In this document: positions 22,136 through 33,524 of the stretch, piece by piece
Layout: the number at the start of each line of letters is the position of its first letter
How positions within the stretch are numbered: the stretch's first letter is position 1
Assembly (NCBI GenBank): GCA_004802705.1
Contig: SGPL01000211.1
Location: forward strand, 1-52,153
DNA from: Bondarzewia mesenterica
Lineage: Eukaryota; Basidiomycota; Agaricomycetes; Russulales; Bondarzewiaceae
Direction of reading: 5' to 3'
Length of the DNA stretch: 52,153 bases
The notes under the pieces: generated by a model
Database searches by the model: none
Told to the model about the DNA's origin: nothing
Seen by the model: only the letters and a program-made list of their open reading frames with translations
Position numbers and translations under genes: made by a program

Positions 22136-23985
22136 TTAAGCGGCCATCAAACGATCCCACTTGTTCAGGCACGAGTACCCGTCATAGTCTACAGCGCATT
22201 TCAAGAAAAACGTCAATACCGACGATATCGAGCATGTTCACCTGCAACGCGGGCGAAGAGGGGAGGGGAGACAAACGCACCGAAGCTTCGTCCTGGATCG
22301 CACGCGCACCGGCCCCTCTCCCACAGGTCCTCTTCCTTCGGACAATGCGTGTAAGGATTGTGCTCGTACCCAATCTCGCGGAAGAATTGGATCTGGTCTT
22401 TCCGTGCGAACAGAGCCGTGGCGATCGAGTGCACGGGCGCGTCACCCCATCGCTATATAGTTGCAAGATGTTCAAAAATAATATAAACAAAAAAAAAAGG
22501 GGGGGGGGATTCGACGGGCTGACAAACCTCGTAGTAGAAGCCGCCCTTCGAGTCTAGGAATTCGAAAAACTTCGTGTATGCTTCACCGCGCCAGAAGTCC
22601 ATGTCGGCGATCTCGAAGTTGCTCCAGACTAAAAATAGTTTAAAACGATGAGATACGCATGAGTCCATGTGAGGCACAAGAGATAGGATAAAAACGACGG
22701 ACAATGGCATAGATTGTAGTTTTCGCCGTTGTTTTCTGACATGAAGCCCATCGCATTGTCGGGCGATACATATTGTGGATACAATTTGACGAACTCTGTG
22801 AACGATGTATCAAGGTCGGGTTCCAACGCAGACCAAAAGAATTGAATGCAAGTACCCTTGACAGTCTCCCAAAGAGTGGGAATAGTTGCTTCATATTCGT
22901 ACATCGTGATCGTGAAGCCTAGACAGCCCAGATAGTAAGTGACTTGTCAGAGGAGTTATTGAAGAATAGAACGGATGAGATACCATATATCTTATTGTTA
23001 TTCTGCATATACAAGAAAGGATCGAAATTGACATCACAATGGAAGTGTACATCTGGTCTGTGAACCGTGATTGAGATCAACTTGGGTTAGATGCAGAACC
23101 ACAAGAGACAAGAATTATTAGGCATACTCAACACGCCAATAATAGCGATATTGTTGAAGAAGCTCGTGGCGGAAGAAAAACTAAAAAGGAAAAGACATCG
23201 GTAAATTAGCTACACCAATGACGTGAACGAGATATTTACGCCTGAGTTAAAGCGACACATATTGCGGTATCTGTTAATCGCGAGAAAGAATGTTCGTATC
23301 TTGTTAAATGAACTTGACAGAGACGGGGAACATACGGAACACTGCCTCCATATATGATGTTGTTCTGAACCATCTTCTCCCGTGATTCAGAAGCCTTCTT
23401 CTCGTCAATCCAATCCGGTTGAAACCAATGCTCTTTCGGGATCTGCGCAAAATGCGTTGGAGAATTCACAAGGTTCCCCACACGTCTGAACGAATACGTG
23501 CAATGAGGTCCACTCTCACACCATAATAGAGCAGCGGCGCACCTCTGGAACTCATTTGAGAACGGCTCCTCGTTCAAAAAGACCCACGGATACCCAAACT
23601 TCTTGTTAAACTTGTCTTCCACCTCCCGAACACTCTTGACCGCACCGTCAATATCTGAGTTTCTCGCGAGCATCACGAGAGTCGCATTCGCTCTATGGAT
23701 CAGCAGTGAGTCACCAGGCGCGGCAGTCGACACGGATGAGTTATTATGTGTAATATTGTGCTCTGCGTCAAAGTCATAATAATACGAGTCTGGGATGCCA
23801 TTTGTTGGGCGCGATGGGCTCAAGCCCGTGGCAGCTTTGAGACGGCTAAACGGCTCTGTGACGAGACGAAGGATGGAGAAAACAAGGACCTTATCGGATG
23901 GGTCAGGCCAGCCCTTCAGTCCACAAAACAGTTCACGCACCACGAGCACGACCGCGACGCCTACAAGGCGCACATTCCTGTTCAT
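22136..23985 (-). CDS. Family-15 alpha-1,2-mannosyltransferase (KRE2/KTR type), intact
   Basis: This is a Golgi glycosyltransferase that transfers mannose from GDP-mannose in alpha-1,2 linkage to cell-wall and secreted glycoproteins. Exons (minus): 23985-23941, 23889-23543, 23485-23336, 23270-23240, 23180-23128, 23057-22984, 22918-22856, 22795-22703, 22628-22528, 22452-22281 and 22188-22136, giving 393 residues, normal for the family. A short cytosolic tail and one signal-anchor helix are followed by GT15 blocks: NATLVMLARN, YPWVFLNEEPF, YRNMCRFNSG, RYYWRVEPDVHFHCD, ETIPTLWE-like text, NLCHFWSNFEIADMDF, GGFYYERWGDAPVHS and a Cys-rich end (THCPKEE, RCACD). The first intron (51 nt) is open in frame but is inferred from the GTGCGT donor and the matching intron in the paralogue. 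All eleven exons match the neighbour in phase, which shows tandem duplication. Confidence 0.92.
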
Positions 23986-24379
23986 GTTTCGGACACTCCT
24001 AAGTCAGACGCGTGGAACAAAGGTATGCGAAAGACCGAGATGCGACGTGGGAACGCTTGATCAACGAGCGCTGTGCCAGAGTGTGCCAGGTTGGCAGTGT
24101 TATCCCCTTCCGATGTGACGTGTTTACTGCGGATGCGATGATGGAAGGAGAAGTGGAAACTCGCGATAATGGAATGGACCTCAAGCACGGGTTAAATCTA
24201 GAATATGATCAGAAGTTTAACGGAAAAGAATAAATAGGGGTTTTACAGAGGGGCTGAGGTGATCATGATGTATTGCTCGTGTTGGGACATCTGCGTCAAC
24301 AAATGTCCGGACCAGAGTGGGAACTTGTGGGCGACTATAATCGAGGCGCCGGACAGCGCCGGACAGTTGTTACATCTAA
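23986..24379. other. Promoter region of intact mannosyltransferase
   Basis: This is the upstream flank of the minus-strand gene. It runs up to the TA that flanks the inverted-repeat element. No gene is visible. Confidence 0.4.
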
Positions 24380-24381
24380 TA

Positions 24382-24567
24382 CGGTTGACAGTCCGCGGTC
24401 TATTTCCGCGCAGGGCCGCGAGAGGCCGCGAGTCGCCACGTCAAAACTGGAAAATGGCAAAGGTGAGATTTTGAGTGAGCCCAAGCATTCCGGATGATTT
24501 TTTGGGCATACTGATGTTCCCTGAGTGCTATCCACTGTTCCGACAAGCTTTCTGGTGATATTGAGCG
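24382..24567 (+). repeat. Left terminal inverted repeat
   Basis: This arm pairs with 24897-25085 in inverted orientation. Long exact blocks include GGTGAGATTTTGAGTGAGCC and GATGATTTTTTGGGCATACT. Small indels are concentrated in the CpG-rich outer 60 bases. Confidence 0.75.
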
Positions 24568-24896
24568 TGATTTATCGCTTTTTTCGAGTTCTTCCTGAAT
24601 CCTGACCTACATACTAGGAAATTGTCACTGAAGTGACACTAAGAGTCACGATTGTGATACTGGGTCACACTGATGGACTTAAATCAATGACCTGCATGAA
24701 AGCCAATGGTAACTCTGCCCAAAATTTCTCTCTTAAATATAAAATAAATTCTTGGTTTTGTTTTTGACCTGCAGTGACAGAAAGTTGAGAGAGTGCATCA
24801 GAATTACTCAGAAACTTTTACTTGTGACAATTATGTCACATATATTGTCACGCTTGTGATATGGAACACTACTGACTTGAATTACTCGGCCAGATG

Positions 24897-25085
24897 GCTT
24901 GAGTATCACCAGAAAGCTTGTCAGAACAGTGAATAGACATTCAGGGAACACCAGTATGCCCAAAAAATCATCCAGAATGCTTGGGCTCACTCAAAATCTC
25001 ACCTTTGCCATTTTTCCAGTTTTGACGCGGCGACTCGCGGCATTTTACCCCGCGCGGAAATAGACCGCGGACTGCCTGTCAACCG
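24897..25085 (-). repeat. Right terminal inverted repeat
   Basis: This is the reverse complement of the left arm. Many of the differences are transitions (for example C/T in CATTCCGGAT against CATTCTGGAT), as expected if CpG sites decay by deamination. Confidence 0.75.
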
Positions 25086-25361
25086 TACACATCAATACGT
25101 AACTCCAACACTTTTTCCATGCTTTTCCCATGTTTCTCTCAAATTTCTGCTCCTGTCGGAATATTTTGTCTCCCCTATTTATCCGTAAGCAGCGCGCCCA
25201 TAATTACAATCACTTGCGTTTCTTTCAACCACACAACATGATATTTGTCCCACTCTACCATGCTCTCTATCGTAACCCCAGAATGCAGGCAAATCCCGAT
25301 AACAATCAAACCTCTGTTCCTCTCTCGCCACCTTCCAGCTCATACCCAAATGATTCGGGGC

Positions 25362-26728
25362 TTAAGCCAAATCTGAGTCGCTAATCAAGCTGGAAATGTG
25401 TGCATGAGCTCCGGATTCGAGAGTAATAAATGGAGATACACATATACCAATACTTCTTCCCGACTTTCTTGAGGCTACCAGCAGTTGCATCGCCTCCAAG
25501 GCAGCGGTATCCTCTTCTTCCACTGCCACGATCGCGACAAAAGCCTTGAGGCCGGACACACGCTGATACACGCAATACCGGAGGAAATACCCAGGCCTCG
25601 GGCTCTCATCCACCCTCTCCTCCACGGCGAGATCCGTCAGCAAGAGCAACTGTTCTGCAAAGCAATTCCACACGTGAGACCAACGCCTCTCTGATATCAC
25701 GCCGTTGTTGATATAGACGATCGTGCAAGTCTTCAGCTCAAGTCGCGTAAGTGTAGCTCTGTGCTCAACTATGAATCTCTCCAAGCCCCCCAAATGATCA
25801 AAGGTGGCATTTCCGAGCGATAGCGACGACAGTCGCGGGAATTTAAGATCTTCGAAGGTGAAGGTTTCAAAAACGCCAAATGCGACATCACTGTGGAGGA
25901 GAAGCGTCGTTAAGGTTGCTGTTGGTGCCTTCAAGAATCGAGTTCGTATCGTGTCCATCCAAAACAGGTTGACGTCATCCGGGAATACCAACGCACGGTC
26001 AAGCGAGACGGTAATCCGCAAATGAGTCAATGAAGGAAACATCGCGTTGAAGGGCACGGCATCACGAACTTCATCATGGCAGGGAAAGAGATTATGAATC
26101 TTCAGTGCCGTCAGCGGTAACCTGGGGTGGGACGGGTTCGCCACGGCTCGCAGGATGCGCGATTGACGGGAGGCTGGATGTATATCGCAGTATATCACGC
26201 GATCAGATCTTCGTTCGTCATCCAGGCCGCCGAATACCAACGTCAGTGTTCTGAGCGCTGGCATGTCCCACAGCCGTAGAAACGCGTTTGAGATTGCACC
26301 ATCAATCGCGGCCTCTTGTATCTCGTCAAAGGCATTGTCCTCGACCTGCCCAGGCAACACTGAATGAACACGACGTAGAGATGAGCACGTGTATTGCGAG
26401 AGTTTGGGATATACGCACGGTTACCCTCTCCATCGGCAGTAGACTCCTGAAAAACAACCTCCTCCACAAACGTCAAGATGAGTTTGGATTGCGCAAGGCC
26501 CTCGAAGGCTCGGACGCTTTTCATTGTGTTGGTGATCCACAGCTTTCGGAACACGTGCTGCGTGACGACATGACATACATGTCGATTGACTAGACGGATG
26601 GTCAGTAGATCGGAAACTGAGTCCACGTCTTTGATGATCTTCTCTGTCAACTCTAATGGCAGCGCTACGGGTGGCATGGCGAATAAGATCGCACTGTTGA
26701 AGCGAAGAGTCGATAGCAAGGCCATCAT
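25362..26728 (-). CDS. F-box domain protein
   Basis: This is a probable SCF ubiquitin-ligase substrate adaptor of the large, fast-evolving agaric F-box family. Exons 26728-26419 and 26359-25362 (minus), split by a 59-nt intron, give 435 residues. The F-box is near the N-terminus (LPLELTEKIIKDVDSVSDLL, then VNRHVCHVVTQHVFRKLWI). The rest is leucine-rich, with irregular repeat-like blocks (MPALRTLTLVFGG, LPLTALKIHNLF, FPSLTHLRI, FPRLSSLSLGNATF, LTRLELKTCTI), consistent with a solenoid that binds a target. The ATG at 26728 gives 17 extra residues before an internal ATG at 26677 (MPPVALPLEL), and either could be the real start. The substrate is unknown. The frame is clean and the gene looks functional. 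Confidence 0.8.
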
Positions 26729-27340
26729 TCAATGGGTCGTTGAACTTGGATGTAGATGCCAGGCATACCTACAAGTTTTGATGACGCAAAAGCTTGATCT
26801 CGCCTTCGACACTCCAGTAGATGAGCACCCGCCTAAGTACTAATGCACCATATGAATAAAAGTAAATACGACGTACCTCGATGTCTGGTGTATGGAGTCC
26901 TGATCCAAGACGAGGAACGTCCGAGCTGAAAAACTCAATGATGACTTTATATGCATCCCGACGGCAGCATCGGCACCACAACCCCACAAGAACACATGCA
27001 TGCAGCATGTACATGTACCCAGACGTGAGTACTTGCCTGAGGTATGCATAGTACCGAAGGAGGACGAGAAGAAGGGTATCGAGCGGAGATGGAAAAGAGG
27101 GATCAGCACGAAATGATTCAAGGGATGCCCAACAGGGAATCGCGGTTTGATTGTGAGCAAAAAACGTTGGGGTGTGATGATTGAATTTTCGCCATAGCTG
27201 GAACATCGCCAGTCGAGTCCACCAGTGGCTAGAACTGAAGGGAAAAAAAAGGTGCACAAAGAATCGATCACGAGCTACGCATGATTGAATTGTCAGTAAC
27301 GGTATCGCGTAAGTAACAAACAAATACAATAGCAAGACGG
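26729..27340. other. Intergenic region between PMS1 and F-box gene
   Basis: Both flanking genes are on the minus strand, so this is the trailer of PMS1 and the promoter of the F-box gene. A 198-codon minus-strand open frame (27365-26769) overlaps it. I reject it as a gene because it overlaps the PMS1 end out of frame and shows no family text. Confidence 0.5.
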
Positions 27341-30300
27341 TCAGCCGGGCCTGTATACGCCCCAATCGATCTTGCGTGTCTTATCCCATCGACCAATGGC
27401 CGCAATATCTGACAAGTGCCGCATCGTCGGTCGCCCGTGAGGGCAATTCCAAGGCTGTTCCATTGTGCCCATATGACGAATGACCTGCACGCATCGCGTA
27501 TGCACCCCATGAGTTCGGAGCCGTTGCGTCGCTGCGAAAAATCTGTACACGCTCACCGTCGTCATCTGCTTGGTGTTCAAAACATGCCCCACCATAATGC
27601 TTTTTCTGCAGGCACGCATAGCGAACATAGCCCGTGCTTTTGAACAGCGCACCATAGTTCCACTGGGTAGATCTCGCATCAGATCAAGCAGCTCCTCTAG
27701 ATCTGGAACACCAACTGTCAACAACAATAGAACGTAGCTCTTAGAAGACACCTCACCTTTCATATCAAACACAGTGCTCTTGCTCACGGGCTGAGCCACC
27801 AGCTTAACACGTTGCGCATCTCTAGACTCCATATCGTCACCTATGTCAATTTCGAAGCCATTCTGCTTCAAGATATCAATATTCTCAATGGCCAAGAGCT
27901 CGTCAGCTGCAGTGAGTTCCAATTCGCGTGGCCTGCCCAGAATATGAACAATCAAATCCGCTAGACGGGAAATTAAAGCCGACGTACCGGAATAGCCTCT
28001 GCGACTCAATCCTCGTCGTCTGCTGCAACGTCTCGAAATTATATTTCTCGTCAGCCGCGTGCTGATCGATGATGAACAAGTCATCCGTGAGACTCGTATC
28101 ATCATCGACTACTCGTTGCCGCCGCCGAGCTACGATGAAACCCCGATTGAATTGTCCGACGACGTCCATTGTACGGAAGTCTTCCTTATGCAAGACACGG
28201 GACAACGCATCGCCTGCCCCCACGTCGTCTGTGTTGTTCAACCCAGCTTTGCTTTGAAGGACTTGCTCCGCGGTTGGTAGAGACGCAGATGAAAGTTTGG
28301 CTCGAGAAGTCTGTGCCCGAGAGAGTCTGTCGTGCAAGCCGCGCCATGCATCCGTGACACGGGAGATGTCGAAAGAGAATGAAACTTCATCTTCAAGGGA
28401 TGATGCGCGTTCGATTTCGGTCTGTCGATGGTCTTCTTGGTTAGAGGAATTTTCGAATACAGTCTCCGCAACCACGCTGGAACTGTTCTCGACAAGATCA
28501 CTTGGTCCTGAAGTCTCATCATGCGAGAGATCGTTGTCCTGAAGTTCGTCGACGACAATTGGAGAAGTGATGTTACCGGATGTTACGGCGACGGATGTTC
28601 CTTCCAACTCATCAACGTCCATTTGGACTAAGCCACTTGAATCGTCAATGACGCCCAGCTCTTCACCTTCCGGCATATTTGGCAGAGTTTCTCTCTCCTT
28701 GTCCTTCGACACTGAAACATCATTCATGTCACCCTCCATCTCCTTGTCACTTTCCTTCTCCTTCTCCTCATCTTCATCTCCGATGTCATCAGCCGCAACC
28801 TGACTGCCCACTCGCGCAAACCCTTTCAGCCGCTCCCTCAAACTCCCTCTTGCGCTCAAACCCGTGGTCAAACTCAACGCACCTCCACCCCCTCTGCTTC
28901 TTGAGCCGATGTCCTCCGCTTTATCCCATCTCCCTTTCTTCTTGGGCGGGCCTTCCATACTAACGCCCCTATTCAAATTCCACGACGCACCATTTGTATC
29001 CAACACCATCTGCACCTCCCGACCCTTGCCTGCAGTGCTTCTCTCAACGTCAGCGTTACCATCATCCGCGTTTAGAATTCGGGCTACGCGGGCAACAGCT
29101 CGCGACCCTGATGCATGGGTATCATCACCGTTCACGGAAGTGATGGTGGTGTTCCGTTTCGTGGTGCGGGACGGGGACAGAGGATGACCCTGTGGGCGTG
29201 CCGTATGTCCCTAAAAGTGGTTGATGTGGCTCATCGTGGGAAGGGAGGGTATCGCTTTTCAATGAAGTACTGGTGCTAGAAACGACACCGGGGTTGACAC
29301 GAGATCGGTCGGCGGATACAGAATTATCACCTGAACCCGCGCTCGATGTCTCATTGAGTTTTGGAGGTGAGGACCAGTCCTTATCATGAAGAGCATCGCC
29401 CGCTGGTCCTGATAGTGAGTTATTGGCACTGCTTTCCAAATGGCTCAAGTGAGTGTCATCTGTACAGGCTCCTCCGGGACTGTCCAGGGGCGGCGACTTC
29501 TCCATTTCGCCGGTCTCAGAATCCAAGTCCAAGGTGGTGGTGGTTCCGCGCTGTTCCGCGGTCGGATCGTCCATGTCCACGGATACGTCCAACCTGCGGT
29601 GTCCCCCGCGCGAGCGAGCAGCGGCTTTCTGGCTACCTTGTGTTGCCTGAAGCGAAAATGTGGAACGGGAAGAGGAGAATGTATTGTCGAGAGAAACCTG
29701 CAAAAGCGGAAAGTCTTGTTTACAAGAAATATCAAATAGAAGATGGCGAGCACCTACCTTGAGCGCCTCTACAAGATTGTTTTCGCTGTGGAGCAGAATG
29801 GTGCGTTTGTCAGGACTGACATTGATATCGCAGGAATCTATGATAAATTTTAAGAAATGGAGGTAAAAAAAGGCGATGAACCATGTCTACCGGTCGGCAA
29901 GATGAAATCCGCGACGATGAAAGGGGCTTGATTAATGTTGAAGGTCCTGTAGACCTCGTTGAAAGCCTTCTGAGCCTAATGCGGATGATGAATAAAGACA
30001 GAGGAAAAATTGATATTTGTCCCGCACTAACCTTGATCGGGTTGCAAGGTCTCCCGTTGATGAAGAAGAATTGACGATCTGTCCCTGTTCTTCCACAGCC
30101 TAGGGAAAATTTAGAGATCAACCCCCGAACGCGCACGGTATTTCTTGAAGGGCTGAGGAGAAGGAGCCATGTAAGCGTGAAACATAGCGCGTCCCCAATG
30201 AACTTTACCTGCTATTGTCTAACCCTCGTCTGCGTAGAACAGATTTCTCCGTCTCTACGTCGAACTCAATATCAAGGTCTACGATGTTTTCTAAAAACTT

Positions 30301-31217
30301 CGGTCCCCACAAAGAGGACACCGCAGATCTAAGCGAAGTGGAGCCATCTGTCCTGAGCTGGACCGTCTTGCGCCTACCAATACGTCATCGGCGAATGGAT
30401 ATGATGCATGGAGCTTGCTCACCCGCTGTCAGGGTGATTTGAGACAGTCAGACGCACGCCTTGGTTTTCCTTTGTACATGGTACGAGTGCATATGCATTG
30501 AGAAGATTCAAAGCTTTGCCGAACTCGCGCTTCACGTTACGCTCACACTCTTTGCGGCGCACGGGTAGCGGATTGAAGAGCCCGTTAACGATCACGGTAG
30601 TCCCACGCTATGCGACGTGTGTCGGCCAATAATCATACGAAAAAGGGAACTGGCGGACCTGCCTGGCGACTTTACCTTCCCTGCTAGTCAGTTGCCCGTT
30701 CCTATCAAACTCGAGCACTGTGCCCATCGGTGCTTCACTTGATGTTGCTGTGGTAACAACAACGCTGTCACTCATAGCACAGAGTGAGGAAAGTGCTTCG
30801 CCACGAAATCCGAAGGAAATGACTGAAGTGAGATCCTCGAATGTGGCCAGCTTCGATGTATGATGTTTCAATGCTGTTTACATCTATCGTCAATCTGACA
30901 GAAAACGTATACAAGGGATTTCACTGACCAACACTGCCATAGTCTTCAGGTGCGATACCAGATCCGTTGTCGATTACTTCGATGGATTTGAGACCATAGT
31001 CCTTGAAACGGACCTCTGCTACAATATAAGCCTGAGATAAGTATGTTGCATTGCCTTGCGTACCAATACTGGATGCCCTCGCATCAAGGCTGTTCTCGAC
31101 GAGTTCTTTGACGGCAGTCTGTAGGTCAATGACGACTTGTCCAGAGGTGATGCGGTGGACTGAGTATGAATCAATTGCTCTGATACTAGTTTCGGGCTTC
31201 GTGGCATCCTCGGACAT
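27341..31217 (-). CDS. PMS1: DNA mismatch repair MutL homologue PMS1
   Basis: This is the endonuclease subunit of MutL-alpha (partner MLH1), which nicks the strand to be repaired after MutS recognises a mismatch in the nucleus. Exons (minus): 31217-31064, 31015-30929, 30873-30659, 30607-30423, 30373-30209, 30152-30032, 29975-29891, 29837-29758, 29697-27988, 27932-27757, 27714-27557 and 27484-27341. The GHKL ATPase motifs are [10 protein letters not shown] (Glu38, Asn42), IDNGSGI and [31 protein letters not shown] is the conserved loop. The C-terminal endonuclease motif is [12 protein letters not shown], and ACRKS and NCPHGRP complete the zinc site. A long acidic linker separates the two halves. 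In the linker the frame moves by one base somewhere at 29283-29170. Either a 73-nt intron (29283-29211, weak GTTTCT donor) or an indel explains it. Expected length is about 1070-1090 residues. Confidence 0.92.
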
Positions 31218-32502
31218 GTGATAGAAAGACGCGCACAGGCAGTTTCAGAAGTATCGCAGATTCGCAGGAAGCAAGCCTCGAAATGCGCAGAGCCTTGACA
31301 GTGTCAGTGACAGCCCAAGCAGGCAACCGGCGCCTTCTGTCAGAAACTGAGAATCGTAATCACCCGTAAATATTTAAACTTTCCCAAATATACTGATCGA
31401 ATATGGGGGCAGTGTAGAAGGAAGGCAAATAACTCAGACTGACGCGAGTCGTGGACACTGTGCAACCAGGGTAAGAATACGAGTACAACGCGTGTGGCGC
31501 ACGATTGGAACTCCGCTACAAGAACTGACTGATTCCGATTGGCTCATCATGTCATAGTAAATTATTACCTCCCACAGGCAGACCTTACGAACAAAGCAGA
31601 AGACAGTCGTTCTGCCTTATTAAGAGTAAATTATGCCATCCTGATTTCTTTCGACTGGTGACTCCATCGAATCATGGATGTGACGGCGGCGGCGCGCACC
31701 GTTGAATGGAAACCCTTGGATACTTTTGCAATCCCATGTCCTGGCCCGAGGAGCAGCCGGGTAAGGGCCTTATATGGTTTACTCAATGTCGATGGCATGT
31801 AGATGAGACGTTCATACGGGTGATACGATGCTGCCTTTCCAAGACTAGTCCACCGGTCTAGCCGCTTCTCACAGCTACCACCAATATAAGGTACGTGTGT
31901 ACTGTACAGCACCTGCTGCATGTATGAGCATAACTTTTAGTTGTTTCATTTCCTCTTCTACTTACCGAGTCACCCGGTTTCATTCCATGTCAATCATGTG
32001 GCCGCGGCGATTCCTACTTATAGTGTAGCTTTTGGCCCTCAGTTTGTATCATAGCAGCATTGCATCGACGTTTGAAGCTCTGTGCCTGGTATTTGACCGA
32101 TGTGCACACATAGGTTCTGAGTTATCTGTATCACCGCTTATACGTAGTGATTGACATGATTCCACGCAAAGGGTCTTCTAGCTCCGGGATGAAGGTGCGC
32201 TTGGTTCAACACGTTGAAAAGGCATTCACGCTGAGCGCTGCGGGTCAGAAGGGACTTCCACTATAGGCAATTTGCACTGCTTGCACGAACAATTGTACGG
32301 CAGAAGCGTAGTACGGCTCTTTTGATGCACGTTGTGCGGCGTTGCCGCTCCTGAATGTTCTGTTTGACATTCTTTACGTTGCACCTCACACAAGGTATAT
32401 AAGTTCCCTCAGTCATTTTGCCGCGTCCCATGCCACCTCACACCAAGTTTTCCGTTCGCAGCTCAGCTCTCTAGTACCTCAGTCGCTGGTCCATCTTCTG
32501 AG
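31218..32502. other. Divergent intergenic region upstream of PMS1 and the nucleotidyltransferase-fold gene
   Basis: This 1.3-kb region separates two divergently transcribed genes. A perfect TATATAA at 32396-32402 lies about 100 bases before the ATG at 32503 and probably serves the plus-strand gene. No TATA is near the PMS1 start, in keeping with a housekeeping promoter. No gene is visible inside. Confidence 0.5.
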
Positions 32503-33252
32503 ATGTCTCGTCTGCGGGAGCATAACGATGTTCTTTTGACTAAGCAGACACTCTTAACTGTCCTGCACGATCTCTCATCGCGTTTGTTGGCTTCCTTCGG
32601 CCATCAAGTACGCCTGATCGTTCACGGTGGCGCCGTCATGGTGCTCCACTCTCTCCTTCATAACAGGAAGTCCACTCGCGACGTCGACTACATCCATCGC
32701 GCCTTTGCCTCTGAGTATCGACGTTATGGCACTCGGGACGCGGAGGCTCGTCTAAAATCGTGTATCGCTGCGACCGCCTATGCGCACGGGTTAGGAGCCG
32801 ATTGGATGAACGCACACGCAGACGTAGCATTGCCTATGGCACGAGAGTAAGTCCTCCCCCGTCGACATTGTTACTGTCTCACGGAAGAGCCTCTCAGTGC
32901 ATACGGACGTTCGTACGACCCTATTCACTATGCCGCTGTCACCGAGGTAAACCTGCAGAACAACACCATTTTCTCCGCGCCTGGACTTCTTTTGGTTAGC
33001 GTGAGCTGGCCATGGGCAGTAGCCCTAAAATTTGTGCGATACCAAAAGGACGACCCCGTAGATATTGCCGCTATGCTTAGGCTGGGGCACCATCAGGCCA
33101 AAGTTCGTTGGAGTCGTGCGATACTCGAGGAATGGGTGACGCGATGGTGCTGGCCCATGGGCTACTCGTCATATCCCCCACCACACCTGGAGTCGCTGAG
33201 GCAGCGCATGCGCCATGCAATAGGCTTGGCGTATGGGCAGATTAGAGCGTAG
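32503..33252 (+). CDS. Small nucleotidyltransferase-fold protein of unknown function
   Basis: This encodes 232 residues in two exons (32503-32846, 32898-33252). I do not recognise a named family. The pattern VRLIVHGGAVMVLHSLL, then STRDVDYI, is the Gly-Gly plus Asp-x-Asp signature of the polymerase-beta-like nucleotidyltransferase fold, seen in AbiEii-type and related minimal nucleotidyltransferases. A later ALKFVRYQKDDPVDIAAMLRLG-like block sits where such proteins have a Lys/Arg...Lys-Asp...Asp helix. These residues suggest metal and nucleotide binding and so possible transfer of a nucleotide to a protein or RNA, but this is inference. No signal peptide or membrane segment is present. The gene stands alone, with its own TATA box. 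It is clearly spliced (51-nt intron), so it is not a recent bacterial insertion. Confidence 0.7.
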
Positions 33253-33524
33253 CTATACTACTTAGTTCAGTGGCCGTTGCTTAATTGTTGGCTGCATCTT
33301 TATTGTATTCCTTGTCATTTATGATACCAGACTGGTTCGAGTTACTCTTCCTGACGATTATACCATCTTCGACGACCAAAAGCATTATCACGACCTCCTT
33401 TACGCCACCCTCGCCTACTGCTGTATTCTACACTGTATTTCTTTCTTTCTTCAGAGCAGGCTTTACATAGACGACCGCCTTACGACACTTTATACTTCAG
33501 ACTCAATCGGACTCTTCATTTTAC

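Larger units (their letters stand above)
24382..25085. mobile_element. MITE-like non-autonomous DNA element with long terminal inverted repeats
   Basis: This is a 704-bp element with inverted ends of about 186-189 bp that are roughly 90% alike. Its tips read CGGTTGACAG...CTGTCAACCG and are flanked by TA on both sides (24380-24381 and 25086-25087), which suggests TA target duplication. The outer 60 bases are CpG-rich with several CCGCGG/CGCG motifs; the centre (about 24568-24896) is AT-rich with repeated GTCAC/GTGAC words. There is no open frame for a transposase, so it must have been moved in trans if it is mobile. The TA duplication points to a Tc1/mariner-like or related cut-and-paste family, but the tips match no family I can name. 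Confidence 0.75.

Noticed and set aside
26769..27365. 198-codon minus-strand open frame between PMS1 and the F-box gene
   Set aside because: It overlaps the PMS1 C-terminal exon in another frame, starts without context, is a mix of hydrophobic runs and Cys/Arg with no known domain, and lies where a trailer and promoter are expected.
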